From NCBI GenBank assembly GCA_000711775.1, contig ARYC01000179.1, positions 124,001 to 188,000 on the forward strand: 64,000 nt of DNA, written 5' to 3'. Shown here one piece after another: positions 12,107 to 24,175 of this stretch. The DNA comes from Oxytricha trifallax. Its lineage: Eukaryota > Ciliophora > Spirotrichea > Sporadotrichida > Oxytrichidae. The position numbers and the translations under genes are program-made. The notes beneath the pieces are model-generated. The model was given only the letters and a program-made list of their open reading frames with translations. It ran no database searches and was not told the origin of the DNA. Positions within the stretch are counted from its first letter, which is position 1. Each line of letters begins with the position of its first letter.

Positions 12107-13465
12107 AATAGTAATTACTTGTTCTAACTGATACACTCCTCCCCATTCATAAATATACCCTATTTCATATGAAATTATTTACCATGACGATTTAAATTTT
12201 CTTATTCATCAAATTTTGTTTATATATATTCCTAATCTTATTATTTATATTTCAAATTTACTACAATTATCGATATTTTAAGACATAAAATTTATTCTGC
12301 CAATTAAAATTAAATAATATACCAAAAATATAGAAGAAATACATTAATTTCTGGTTCAATTTCCTCTAATATAATAATCAATTATTTTTAACTTATAATT
12401 TTTAAGGATTATAGCTATCCCTCGTCTAACAATATAATATAAATTTAAATACTTATTTTTTAAAAAAATTAATTGTTGAAAATATTTTTTTAAAAACGTG
12501 TAGAATCTTAATAAGGATATGAGATATAATTGATGATTAAACAAGTAAATTTGTTCATAAATGATAAAAAAGATTTTTACAAATTGATAAAAATTCCATA
12601 TTTTATTATGAGGTTGAAAACTATATTTTCAAGACAGAAAACTAAATTTTTGGGGTTGCCTATAACAATTAAGAAACATTAAACTTATAAATCAAAAAGA
12701 TTTTCCCTTAAAAATTTGTTTATTTTATACTCCTATTTGTGCATCTGTCATAAAAGATCAACGATAACAGAATGAGAAAAAATTGTATTATTTACCAAGA
12801 ATAAAAAAAAGAATAAACAAGTTTTTCCATATAGTATTTATTAATATATTGCTAATTAAATAATTAAAATCGCACTCCAACCCAACTATCATTATTTGAG
12901 TTAAAGAGCGGAATAAACAACAAAATAAAAATAAATGCGTCATCACTTTTAAAAATGACATTTCGTTTATTACAAACGACATTAGATCTTAATAAATTTT
13001 AATCATCAAACATAATTTATATTACTTTTAGTTCATTAGTTTTGAAAACTTCTCATATATTATAATTTAATTAAAGGATTATGAAATGGATTTAAAATTT
13101 ATTAAAATCTAATGTTTTTTTTGAATAAACGACATGTCATAATTATAAGTGATTACTTATTTATTTTTATTTTGTTATTTATTCCGCACCTTAACTCAAA
13201 TAATGATCATTTGGGTTGGAGTGCTTATTTAATTATTTAATTAGTAAAATATTAATAAGTTTTATAGTGAAAAATTTATTTATTCTTTTATTTTTGGTAA
13301 ATAATAAAATTTATATACAATAATAAAAAATAAGATCAATAAATATAACCGAAAATTTTATGAATAAGTTAGATTAAGAACATAAATTAAAAAAATCATA
13401 TAAAATAGGGTATTTTAGAGGGTGGGGAGGGGTGTATCGGTTAAAGTAATTAACAATAAATAAAT
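12107..13465. repeat. Long imperfect inverted-repeat (fold-back) element
   Basis: The inner arms are about 12785-13005 and 13092-13312 and read as reverse complements of each other over about 220 bp. For example, ACTCCAACCCAA near 12875 pairs with TTGGGTTGGAGT near 13214. The outer arms also pair: GATACACTCCTCCCC near 12130 matches the reverse complement of GGGGAGGGGTGTATC near 13424, and similarity runs from about 12107-12300 to about 13320-13465. The left side carries about 450 extra bases between the outer and inner arms. No transposase frame is visible. It may be a non-autonomous transposon or fold-back element and ends about 10 bp before the YHYH-A start codon. Confidence 0.65.
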
Positions 13466-13474
13466 AAGTGTTTA

Positions 13475-16400
13475 ATGAAACTTGATAAATTCCTAAAGGC
13501 ACAGCTTGCATCAATTTTTATGCTATCGATGTCTTCTGTCATTAATGCTTAATACTACACAGATTCACTATTCGATTGCAGGAATATCCTTAATCATTTC
13601 AATGCAACTGAGGGTCCAAATGATCTATGCTTTAAATTAATGTTTAATTTCATATAGAAATTTATATTTAAATTGATTATTTATAAGATATTTTACCTTA
13701 ATTAGTTTAATTAAAAGATTAAGACTCAGTACAACTGAATTAGTAGTATACATTTTTTTCATAAGTTTTATTGATATTATAATGTTTTAAATGTTTTTTT
13801 TTATATAAATTACTATATTAAAATTTAATGATGAGCCTCTATGGAATGGATAGAAGTATTAGTTAGTTCAATTTAAACCCCAAAAACATTTTGATAGATT
13901 GACTATTTGATGCTAAAATATAACGCATTTTTAAATTATCATAATGCTTGAGAATGAGATATAAATCAATTGTAAATTGAATATTTTATTCTAAATCTTG
14001 CAGCAGCTTCCATTCAAACTAGTCTATTTTGAATTCTCACTTTTAAGAATAAATTTATCCAATTTATATAATTTATAAATGAAAGCAGTAAATAATAGTA
14101 TAGATAGAGAGTAAATATCTGACTAAATCTTTAATTAAGCAAGAGACTCCTCAATATAAAAGAAAATCCTCAATTTTACAGTTTATCATTAAAATTAGGG
14201 TCAATATTGTTTAGAATTAAATATAATTCCTCAAATTAATGTTTTTGCTTATGTCAATTAAGTATTATTTTTAACTATTTACTATACTCATTGTTTCTAT
14301 TTTGCACCATAAAAAGTAAAATTATATATTTGCTGCCATCATAGATGTGTTTTGTCACATACTTAATTTAACAAATTAAAAATAATTTAACTCTATCTCT
14401 CTATAAATAATCCCAATTCTATCTAAATATATTGCGTTTATAAAATTAATTCAATATTAAACATCAAGATTAATCTTTTTAGTTTGAATGTGATGTTGGT
14501 TTAGGAGGAGTCTGCCCAGACGGCACTATACAGACAGCAGGAAAGATTTGTTAATGGGTTAGATATTTGAAACTAAAATGCGATAAGGAACCTAACGCTC
14601 ACACCAGAATACATGTCACAACGAATAGCATGCCCACACATTTAATTTTAATATATAAAAAGAATTAATACTATTTTCACATTGTTACAACGCATTTAAA
14701 ACCTAATATATTTTCATGATTTTTATAGTGGATTTATGTATTTAATTTAGTAATTAAATAATTTTAACTTGAATAAAAAAACAAATCTTAGAAATTTCAT
14801 TTATTTTAATATGCAAAATGATATATATTTTTAAAGTTCTAAATAATAATAAAGGAATATTTAATACATTAAAATGAGCAATTTTTAAATAAAATTTGCA
14901 GAAGTTATTTTTGACAAGATTTATATTTGAAGTATGAATTTTATTGTTTTGACAGTAAAAATAAATGTATTTATCAAGCAAAAGAGAATTTATTTATTCA
15001 TTAAAATTATAATTAATTTTAAAGCTTTGGAAAAGTTATCTCTAAAATTATTTTTGTATTTTAAAATTAAGATTATGAACACAAAAAAATAACTGAATGA
15101 ATAATAGAAATATTGAATTGTAGAGAATATATGAAATAGTATGCTAATCTTAATATTCAATCTTTCTTATTGTTTTAAATATAATTTTAATAGAGAAAAG
15201 ATTCATCATATTTATATCATGAAAATCTCTTAAAAATGCTAAAAGATTAATTATTAAATCCTAGAAAAGTGTAACTAAATAAGGAGTTACAACTATTTAA
15301 TTGAAATGTAGGCGTTTACTTTCTTTTTTTTTAAAATACAAAGTCGTTATTAATTCAACATAATAATAAGAAATCATTTATATAATTGAATTTTTATTTG
15401 AAAAAGAATAAGAAATCTAGAATAAATTTTCTTATTCAGTTATAATTTTATATTGAATAAATTCCTTTAATAAATCTATGTCATTTCACAAAAAAACAAA
15501 AATGGAACAAAATGAATTTTTCAAATCTGATAACATTTAATTTAATTTATTCATATCCTTTTATGTCTCATAAAATTTATCTTGTTGGATTTAACTATTA
15601 ATTTAGGAAATAAAATAATCATTAAAATACAAATATTGAGCTATCTTTTTTTTATATATAAGAATAGCTAATTTATTTATAACTTAATTTATTGAATTTA
15701 AATAAAATTTCTGTTAAATATACCCAATACAGTTATTTATTTTTTATAAGATTCGGATTTATTCAAATTCAAAAGCATAAATAATTAGATAAGAGGTTTG
15801 GATTGGGAGGTGGAGATAGCTACCCTGCCGGAAGTGCAGATTTCTAATTATAAAGTACTTAATTTATATTATTTCTTTTTACCATTTCACTAATTTTTAA
15901 ATGGCAAAAATGATCATATCTTGTATAAAATAAAGAATAATAAGGAATTGAACTGAAATATCAAATAAAATTTATCAAGAAAACTTTTTACATTAATATG
16001 AAAAGTTTGTCATAATTTGAAAAAGAAGTACATCCCTATGATAATTCTAGCGTGGAACTTATAATTAATAATATGTAAGATAAGTTATAATTGAAGCTTA
16101 CTTATTGCTCCTAGTAAAAAAACTGATTGATTATTTTAAGGGAATATCACTGATGTTACCACAAATTTTTTTTATTTTATAGCAAACTCAACTCGAAGAG
16201 CAAACCAATTGGCATGAATCAGTAAAACATTGAATTTTGTTACCAAAATTTATTCAAACCCTCCTATTAACTAATATACTCGCTTTATCATACTTTATTA
16301 GCTTGGTTAAATATAGCCTTATAATCTCGAGTACTTTAAATATAATTTATTAGCACAAATTTCAATGAAATCATTAAATATTATTGCTGAAATGTTAATT

Positions 16401-19400
16401 GAAATATATTATTTTGTTTTAAAACTATAATTTTAGAATTCTTAAAGAATAATAATTAATTATAAATTTACTTGAATCTTAATGCCTATAATACCAAAAT
16501 AAAGAAGTATAATATTATAATTTGGACTTTAAAAGTTTCTATTTAAAACTTATAAAAAAATTATAATAGAATTTAAAATTATTTCTATTAATTAGGAAAA
16601 TTAATTTATATACGACTAAATTTTTTTCACTTTAAAAAAAATTATCATCATTTTATCATCTAATATAATATTTTATTTTATATATTCAAAGTAAAATGAG
16701 TTTTAACAATAATGGACTGTAGACTTCAACATGTATTTTAATTTTTTCTTGATTTTAATTGCATTATTATATAAATTTTATAAATCATGTTAAATTTATA
16801 AAACAAAATTTTTTAATATATATAAACTGTATCCGCTATTGATGAGCTCGGCTGAAGGAACATTCAATGTCAATAATTTCAATCATACTATCCTTAATTC
16901 TTAAAGAATCATTTATAGTTTGTTTATAAAATATCATTTAAAATAATTATAGAGATCTATAATTTTAAAGAGCGCTTGACAATATGCTTTAATTATTATT
17001 TTAATAGGTTAGTTTTTTATTATTAAAATTAATCGTACTTTTATTATTAAATATTTAAAGTAATTTTTTGCTTTGTACAGAAGATAGTCTTGATCATCTA
17101 CTCATAGATAAAATAGTTGGATAAAAATTAATTTATTATTAAATATTCATAAATCTAATTCAAACAGTATTTGGAGAAAGAAATCTCATTATTATATAAA
17201 AAATAGGGTTAACCGAAAAACTATAATTCTTATTTAAGATCAATTTCGTAAATTAATCTAATCACAGTTTAATAATTAAATAAGTGAAAATTTAAAGGAG
17301 GGCTCTATATTTTAAAACCACCTAATAAAGAGATTAAATAATAAATAATTATGTAGATTCATTTTTAAGGGTATCCCAAAACCAAGATATAAAAATAAGC
17401 GTTGATTTTTTAGATTTTTAGTATCTTCATAATATAAAAGTTAAGTTACATAAATCACTTATAATATTGTTTAGAAATTTAATATTTTACGCTCATTTAT
17501 TATATTTAATAACTAGGCTAATTAATAGATTATTCATAAATGATTATAAAAACACTTGATTAATTTGAGCACTAAGGGATATATAAGTCCTCTGTCTAAT
17601 ATTTGATAGGGAATCTTTTTATTATTAATTATTAGCTATTAAAATTTAGGAACTACCTATTTTGATATTAATAACTTATAGATGAAAATTCTCGTTATAC
17701 AGAAAAACTAATACTTATTTATTGAGTATAATTAAGATAATTTTAAGGAAAATCTACTTAAAATATGTTTTAATTTCAAATACGTAAAGTCGATGGAATT
17801 GAGAGAGAAGTTTCTCCATGGGACGATGACACTAGTGTACTAGGGTCAGTAGTGAAGTTGCCAAATTCTGATATGGTTGCTGGAATTGCAGTCAACGGAG
17901 TATTTCTATTCAAGGGAACTCACTACTACAATATTTATATTTAAAATTAGTAATTAATTCTTATAGCTATACTACTGCAAAAACTTATTTAAATTTTGAA
18001 ATTAATTGATTTTATGATTTATATAATCTTATCAATTATTGTAATTTAATAATCTAAACGTTAATATAAAAAGTACTGAACTTTATGATAGATGACTTTG
18101 TTAAAATACATTATACGCAATGAGATATAATCTTTATAGGAATTCATTAAACTCAATTAAATTCTCCATTTTTATTAATAATTTTAATTTTTATGATACA
18201 ATTCTATATAATTTAAAATAGATTATCCTAATCAAATTTTTTCTCCAAATATTATAGATCGAATATTTAGTAATTTATATATTGATGGATTCTTCCCCAA
18301 GAACTGGACTGGCTAACTTACTTTACAATATCACCAAAATGACGTCTGTATGGGCACTTCAAAGCAATATAATGTGTACAGATATCATATGCATTCACCT
18401 TGCATCTACCCTGGGAGTCTTTATAAATTTTAGTTTAAATATTCTTCATGACTTTGAGTATTAATAAATTTACCAATAAATCATAGTACTATTTTAATTG
18501 GATTAATTTTAATTAACAATTCAATTTATAAATATATAGTCCACTTGCACAAAAGATACTACCATGCCTCGATGAATATGCAGCGAATTGTTCTTCAAAT
18601 CCAACTGACTACGTATTCAAATATACACCGATGGAGTAATATGGAATCAGGCCTATCGGTATAGCGAGAGATGGAAGACCAATTTATGGACCCTACAAAT
18701 AGGACGGAAGTTCTAAATTATTTTTATCAAGTTTATTATAATAAATAAGAATATAGAATGAATTGATGATTCGTTGATTTTATTTATTGATTTGTGGTAG
18801 CCCTGCGAGGTGGATATTTGCAACGGGAGATATGTGATGAGAAATTACTACGCTTATTAATTGACTATGTTTTTACCCTACACAATTGGGTGTTGGGGTC
18901 CTGGCTACGCTGCAAACAGTAAATTAGTTTTATAGCATTATAAGCGATTTGGATAAAAGAATTTTCCTTAAAATTAATAAAGGATTTCTAAATAAACAGT
19001 CGTATAGTATCATGCTCAACTAATCCAAGAATATGCATTCAAAACCCCTAAACACTTTCAGTAGTTTGATTGATAAAAGTAGACTATTAGTGCATACTTT
19101 ATTAGGGTTTTAGTAGGGTTTAATGTTTAAATATTAGTATTTTAAGTGAGTAGATGAGAGGTTTGGGGTCAGTTTATGACAGTAAGTATATAAATTTATT
19201 GTTTAAGTTGAGATATGGATGTATAGCGAATAACTCAATCCTGTTCTGAATTATACGTCTATAGCAAGGCTACTCCATAAATCTCCAGCAACTGTGAGGT
19301 CTCACTGTCTATTAGCATTGAATTTAAAGAGATAGCATCTAAAAATCTAAGCCTAAGAGACCCTTAAAATTTTAGCAGCATCATATTGAATATCTTATTA

Positions 19401-22400
19401 ATGATAAGACTCTTAAATACTGGGCTCATTTCTCTCTAGCCTAGAGGGCTGTGATGTTTCATCGCCAATTTCCTGAGCTTCACATATCTGCTTAATCGAT
19501 AGCTAACATATAAAAAAAGAACGGAATATCTTACAAGACAGTCAATCGCATTAAGAGAGTGATTGACTTTAATGTTCCATTTTATAAGACTAATTTAAAT
19601 TATATATTCGATTAAATGCAGAGGTCTTAAGAGCATAATATAAAGTTCATACACGCTGATGAGGCAGTATTTACATTCAATACATTTTTATCAAGGTCTT
19701 GGTACAAGAGGCATAGTAATATAGAAGTTTATGACTAAAGGTTTAAGGTGTAAACTCATGCTATTCTTGGTGGAATAAGTGAAGATAGTGGCCTCGCGAC
19801 TTATGTTATTCACCCTCGTTCTAAAAAAACCGAATAATACATAAAGTTCTTGCAATAACTCAGAGATAAGTATGCCGACTAAGAGATTATTCTGTTTGTA
19901 GATAACTTGTCAGTTCATAAAACTAAACTCAAGGAAGGAATATGAAAGGCTAAATATAACCCCTTATTTAATGTTCCTTACAGCCCTTAGTTCAATGGAA
20001 TTGAATTATATTGGAGGTTATTGAAAGGCCACTACAAGAAATTGCTGCTTTATCATCTGATGCATGATTTAAAGATAGATACAGTCGATTTTCTTAAGAG
20101 TGCTGCTAAAAGAGTCTGTGTTGAGAAAGCTAAAGTGTGAGCGAGAGAAGGGAGATTTTGTGTTTATAAATAAGTATTAGATTTAAACGAATGAATAAGT
20201 TCACATATTAAATTTGCCCGTAAAGAGATTTGGCTTCTCTTTCTTTTCTTCCTCTTAAGGCTTGCTTGGGCCCATGTTTCTTCTCTTAGTGCCAGCCCCT
20301 GCATCTATGTTCATCTCGTCTGGCTTTTAGAAATCTTTGAAGAGTCTCTTACTCAATTCATGCTTTACTTGAGACTTTCTCTCTCTGTTTAATTTGCTGC
20401 GCTCTTTCATCAAGTATATAGGAGTTCCAGGTTTTTCTATAAAATTAGAAGGGTAAGCTTATTTGAGATGAATGGATGCTTCTGCAGTTCCTAGAGCCAG
20501 GTGTCACTTATTTTAATACCCTGCTTCTCTTTTTCTTCAGGAGAGATGCCATAGCGTTTTTTGTGAGATTCTTAAATTACTTCATTTAAGTACACAGGTT
20601 TCAGAGTTCCAAGGACGCCAAAGAAGAAGTTTCTCTCTGGAAACTTATTAGAGAGCTATAGCTTTGATGGAAGGTAGAGAGCTACGTCCGGATCACTCAT
20701 AGCATCGCCATAAAGATTTGTTACAGAGATTTCAGGGTAGTTAGGTATCTCGATCATACAGATTTCAATAGACTTAAAAGCTTTTTTCTCTTCACTTAGT
20801 AAGGCTTTTAAGAATGAGATTTTAGTCCCCTCCTGTGTTGGTAAGAACAATCCAACAATAAGTTAGTTATAAGTAATGACTTACCTTGCTATACCAAGTA
20901 TCTTTAAAGATATTCTTTACTTAGAAATTTTCCCAATTAATTTTTGAGATATAATTATCTTCATTGCTTCATTCATAGATTCCATCTTGCTTCCAGTTTA
21001 TATAAATGTTTATGAAATTTAAAATTATGAATATTCTAAATAGGGAGATACACTTGGAGGTCAAACTGAATCAGATAAATAGATAAAGATGGAGGAACTT
21101 TCTCCAAGTTTCAGAGTTTGACTTTCATTTTTATCAGACTTTCTCCATTAAATTGCTCCTAATAATAATTAATTTAATTAGATGATGCTCCTAATTTATT
21201 TAAAACTTAATTAGGAGGTTAAATTAAAGTTCAAAACCGTATTAGGTGGTGCATTAAAATAAATTAAATTTTAAAACCTTCCCTCCTTAATTTACAAGAA
21301 CATATTTAGGAGCATTACTTAACTTCACAAAACAAATTTAGGAGTATTAAAACTAATGTCTCACACTCTGTTCCCAATAAACCTCTCTAAATCTATGAGG
21401 ATATGCTCTTGCTTGTGTATAAAGGTAGAATTTAAACAGCCTATATAATTATTAATAGTATTTATAAAATGAGCGGCAACTTACTAAGAAAAGCGGCATT
21501 GCTTGGTATTAGCTAGCAAAACTTTCTTTCATGAATTAAAAGAAAATTGAGACTTGCGATGCCTCTGCCTAGTATGAACCTGAAGTTCTCTAACCTTAGG
21601 TCTCAGACTTTGAATAACAATTCAGTTGTAAAATAGAAATGCAGAGCTAAGAAATTCAATGTGAAGTTCCAATAAAAATGGTTGAAGAGGAGGAAGAGAA
21701 AAAAGAAATTAAAGCATTACATTTATGTGAAGATTGTGAGAAGAACTTCACTTATAAATTTGCTCTTAAGCGTCATATCTCAGAGAAGCATTCTAACAAG
21801 CCAAAGCTCTATCTTAAGCATGATAAGAGAGATGGAAAATATTTTTGCCCTTATTGCAATAAGCAATATAAACATTCAAGGGATTTAAAAGTTCACCTAT
21901 AAAACCATCATGGCAAGAAGTTTGAAGTCATAGATCCTGAGACTGGTGAGGTCTTCCTTCAAAAAAGAAAGCCAAGAGACTCCTTTAGAATCGTTGGAAC
22001 AAAGAGTTAAGAAAGAAAATAAGCTTATTAAAGCAGTGAGAAACCTTCCAGCTTCTGAGATAGTGAAAATCACTCTGAAGATACAAGCACTAAAGCTTCC
22101 AATTTTAAATGTAATTGACCTTAAAGAATGTAAGGAAAGTTATCTTATACTTGAGGACAAGTTTGAGAAAAAGGTCATAGCTGATAAGCAGTTCGCATAC
22201 AAGATTTGTCCATTAAACTACTTTAAATGCGATGAAAAGTATCCAATGGAATTTGTCAATGAGTACTAAGCTCTTACTAAAGCAAGGGATAGACAGTGCA
22301 GATTTATAATTAAGCTCGATTACAATTCAACTTGTTCAAGATCATGTTGCTTTTCGCCTACCTCTTTATTAAATGACTTTAAGAGACTACATATAAGATT

Positions 22401-23167
22401 AAAGGATTCCAAAGTAGCTACCCCTTATTCTTAAAAATGTTTGCAAAATCATTGAAGAGCTGCACACTTTAGGGTATGTCCATAGAGACTTGAAGCCAGA
22501 GAATATTATGCTTAATTTTTCACTCTCAGAGTAGTAATAATTGATTTCAATAGATCATAAAGAGTTGAAGCTTCAGGACTTGGCAACGTTTATGGTACTC
22601 CTGGATACTTTCCAGAAAGGGAGGACTGGAGAGATGGTGATATTAAGTGGGATGTATGGGCTCTAGCAGCAATTATTGCTGAATGCGATATGCAAAGAAA
22701 TGATTACTATAGCTGTAAGAGAGAGAAAGATTCAAAGCAGAGAATACAGCAATATTTAAACTAGAATAAGATAAAAGGTAAAATGAAAGATATGGCTGAG
22801 TAGATAATAATTAAGCCTAACCATAGAGCGAAGCATACAATAGACTAAATTGTAAGCTGGTTAGGAGAAATAAAGTTTAGAAAGTTACCTCATGATGCAA
22901 AAGTATTGTTTGAGTGAATAGTAAAAATAAAGCACTTCTAATACACACTAATATACAATACACTTAAACAATAAACCCCTTCATAAACCCTACTAAAACC
23001 CTAATAAAGTATGCACTAACAGTCTACTTTATCAATCAAGAACTCAATCAAACTACTGAAAGGGTTTTGGGGTTTTTATTCAAAAACTCGGTAGCAGCGC
23101 AATTCAACAAATTAGTGCTAATATATTAATAGCTGTAGTTTTAGGAGTATTTGCAACATTTTACTGA
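13475..23167 (+). CDS. Secreted YHYH-domain protein, copy A (interrupted by IESs and TBE-1)
   Basis: ATG 13475 starts a signal peptide ending near INAQYY. Recognisable coding blocks are 13475-13633; 14486-14640 (CDVGLGGVCPDGTIQ); about 15800-15845 (GGGDSYPAGSADF); about 16830-16900; 17770-17940 (SDMVAGIAVNGVFLF); 18282-18430 (NVYRYHMHSPC); 18537-18715 (GIARDGRPIYGPYKQDG); 18800-18920 (CEVDICNGRY and YTIGCWGPG); 19001-19039; and, beyond TBE-1, 23078-23167. The last block is a hydrophobic tail ending TTTTACTGA. The VAGIAVNG, DGRPIYGPY and CNG...YPYT(I/L)GC motifs are those of the YHYH domain family, known in secreted or surface proteins of unknown role. Copy B lies 1 kb downstream with the same block order. 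Edges not backed by pointers are approximate. Confidence 0.75.
13634..14485 (+). other. Large IES in YHYH-A, probable pointer TTT
   Basis: Joining at TTT (13631-13633 and 14483-14485) gives Leu-Cys-Phe-Glu-Cys-Asp in frame and matches copy B in spacing. A 3-bp pointer is weak evidence on its own. The 852-bp insert is AT-rich with no gene seen. Confidence 0.5.
18921..19000 (+). other. IES of YHYH-A, pointer AAACAGT
   Basis: Pointers at 18914-18920 and 18994-19000. Removal gives Ala-Ala-Asn-Ser-Arg-Ile-Val-Ser-Cys in frame. Copy B has no insert at this codon. Confidence 0.85.
19040..19122 (+). repeat. TBE-1 left inverted terminal repeat
   Basis: About 83 bp matching the inverse of 22985-23077. 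The shared core includes TTTCAGTAGTTTGATTGA and GTGCATACTTTATTAGGG. The two arms differ by small indels. Confidence 0.85.
19154..20194 (+). pseudogene. TBE-1 transposase (42 kDa type, IS630/Tc1-mariner), decayed
   Basis: ATG 19154 (MRGLGSVYD). The DDE motifs are all present: HADEAVFTF (about 19660), LFVDNLSVHKT (about 19900) and PQFNGIELYW (about 19990). Three breaks are visible relative to the TBE-2 copy. A frameshift near 19235 separates KLRYG from VLNYTSIARLLHK. An in-frame TGA lies at 19943-19945, between the second Asp and the Glu. Another TGA is at 20138-20140, after which the shared tail continues to TGA 20192-20194. TBE transposases are proposed to take part in genome rearrangement in Oxytricha; this copy looks inactive. 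Confidence 0.88.
20201..20995 (-). pseudogene. TBE-1 22 kDa-type ORF, probably frameshifted
   Basis: ATG 20995 (MESMNEAMK), a small intron near 20850-20885, then QEGTKISFLKALL, YPEISVTNLYGDAM, KRYGISPEE and KEK. The tail FIEKPGTPIYLMKER is one frame off from the preceding block near 20440-20460. It ends at TGA 20201-20203. The function of this TBE protein is unknown. The homologue in TBE-2 breaks at the same place, so an overlooked intron there is possible. It converges on the transposase with only a few bases between stops. Confidence 0.7.
21140..21365. repeat. TBE-1 central spacer with AGGAG(C/T)-type short repeats
   Basis: Scattered copies of TTTAGGAG(C/T)ATTA and its complement GCTCCTAATTTA lie between the 22 kDa-type and kinase genes. 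The equivalent TBE-2 spacer holds an unrelated repeat. Confidence 0.6.
21469..22917 (+). pseudogene. TBE-1 zinc-finger / protein-kinase ORF (57 kDa type), decayed
   Basis: Start MSGNLLRKAALLG at 21469, with a TGA soon after near 21530. Two C2H2 fingers follow at about 21725-21790 (CEDCEKNF...HISEKH) and 21845-21910 (CPYCNKQY...HLQNHH). The kinase-like half has ELHTLGYVHRDLKPENIM (about 22465-22520), VVIIDFNRS (about 22540), YGTPGYFPERE (about 22600) and WDVWALAAIIAE (about 22660). At least three frameshifts are needed: near 21960, 22330 and 22530. The magnesium-binding DFG is DFN, as in TBE-2 and TBE-3. The fingers suggest DNA binding; partner and substrate are unknown. Ends at TGA 22915-22917. 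Confidence 0.85.
22985..23077 (-). repeat. TBE-1 right inverted terminal repeat
   Basis: Inverse of the left end, with about 10 extra bases near 23030. Confidence 0.85.
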
Positions 23168-24175
23168 GGATACTCTTATATTTATTGCCTAGTTTGAGTC
23201 CAAAAAAGGTTTTTAAAAGTAAAATTTAATTAGAATACAACATTTTTTTTTTAATTTTATTTTAAGTCAGATGATTTGGAATTAAATAGTAGAAATTAAG
23301 TTATAACTCAGCTTATAAATAATCAAATAAGTTAAAATCGCTCGACTTTCAACTAACTCCCTAACTATTTAATTACTTATTGTAGTGACGAATATATAGT
23401 CTAGATTATTTTAAGAGTAAGAGGGGTTTATTTAATAAATTAATGTTAATCTATCAACTTATTCTATTATCAAATCGCTTTTAAAGTGCATAAAATATAT
23501 TGTATTTATAAATTTTTATACTCCAAGATATAATGTGTAGGTTAATTAGAAAAGTAATAATAATTCAAAATTTTAGTGATTTTAGAAATCATTTTATTTA
23601 TTTTTTTTATTGGAAAAATCAAAATATTTTTAATATATTTAATTATTGTAATTGTTTTACAATAATGTCTCATTAATTGAATCATAATTAAAAATTTTGA
23701 TATTATTAGTATATTTTAAATGAAAATTTGTAAGAAATAATAAAAAAGTTTAGCGTGTGTTTTTCTGTGAATAATTAATGATGATTTATAATTAATAACA
23801 TTTTGGAGAATATTTTTTATTTCATCTATATAATTAAACTCAAGTTAAATTAGGATCATAAATATTAGATGGAGATGATTGATTTTAAATTAAAATATAA
23901 AAAAATTAATTATCCTCAATTTAAATTTTAATGTTTAAAATTGCTATATTTATATTTAAGTTATATGATACAAAAATTTCCAAAGCCAAATTCAATTTTA
24001 GTAATTGTAAATATTCATATTCGATAAATTAGTAAAATCTTTTATCCAAATAAGTCTGTAAAAATTTCATATATATTTTCATTTAACTAATATAATTAAT
24101 TCCTTAAAATATAAAGTTAATAAATCTCAGTAACAGCATTAGATAATAAATTAAAGAGTGATATTTATTTAAATA
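23168..24175. other. AT-rich spacer between the YHYH paralogues
   Basis: No coding block recognised between the two tandem copies. Confidence 0.6.

Larger units (their letters stand above)
19040..23077 (+). mobile_element. TBE-1, telomere-bearing element transposon
   Basis: The left end is CAAAACCCCTAAACAC. The right end reads GGGTTTTGGGGTTTTT, one base off a perfect mirror. ATT (19037-19039 and 23078-23080) flanks it as a 3-bp duplication, in line with the ANT target known for TBEs. The element carries the three TBE gene types: a transposase (+), a ~22 kDa protein (-) and a zinc-finger/kinase protein (+). All are damaged. Inserted in the coding sequence of YHYH-A, it can be removed exactly at the repeat ATTCAAAA (19037-19044 and 23078-23085), which restores Ile-Cys-Ile-Gln-Lys-Leu-Gly. 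Confidence 0.92.

Noticed and set aside
12788-12982. A hydrophobic 64-residue frame on the - strand
   Set aside because: It lies entirely within one arm of the inverted-repeat element and has no homologue or start context that I can defend.
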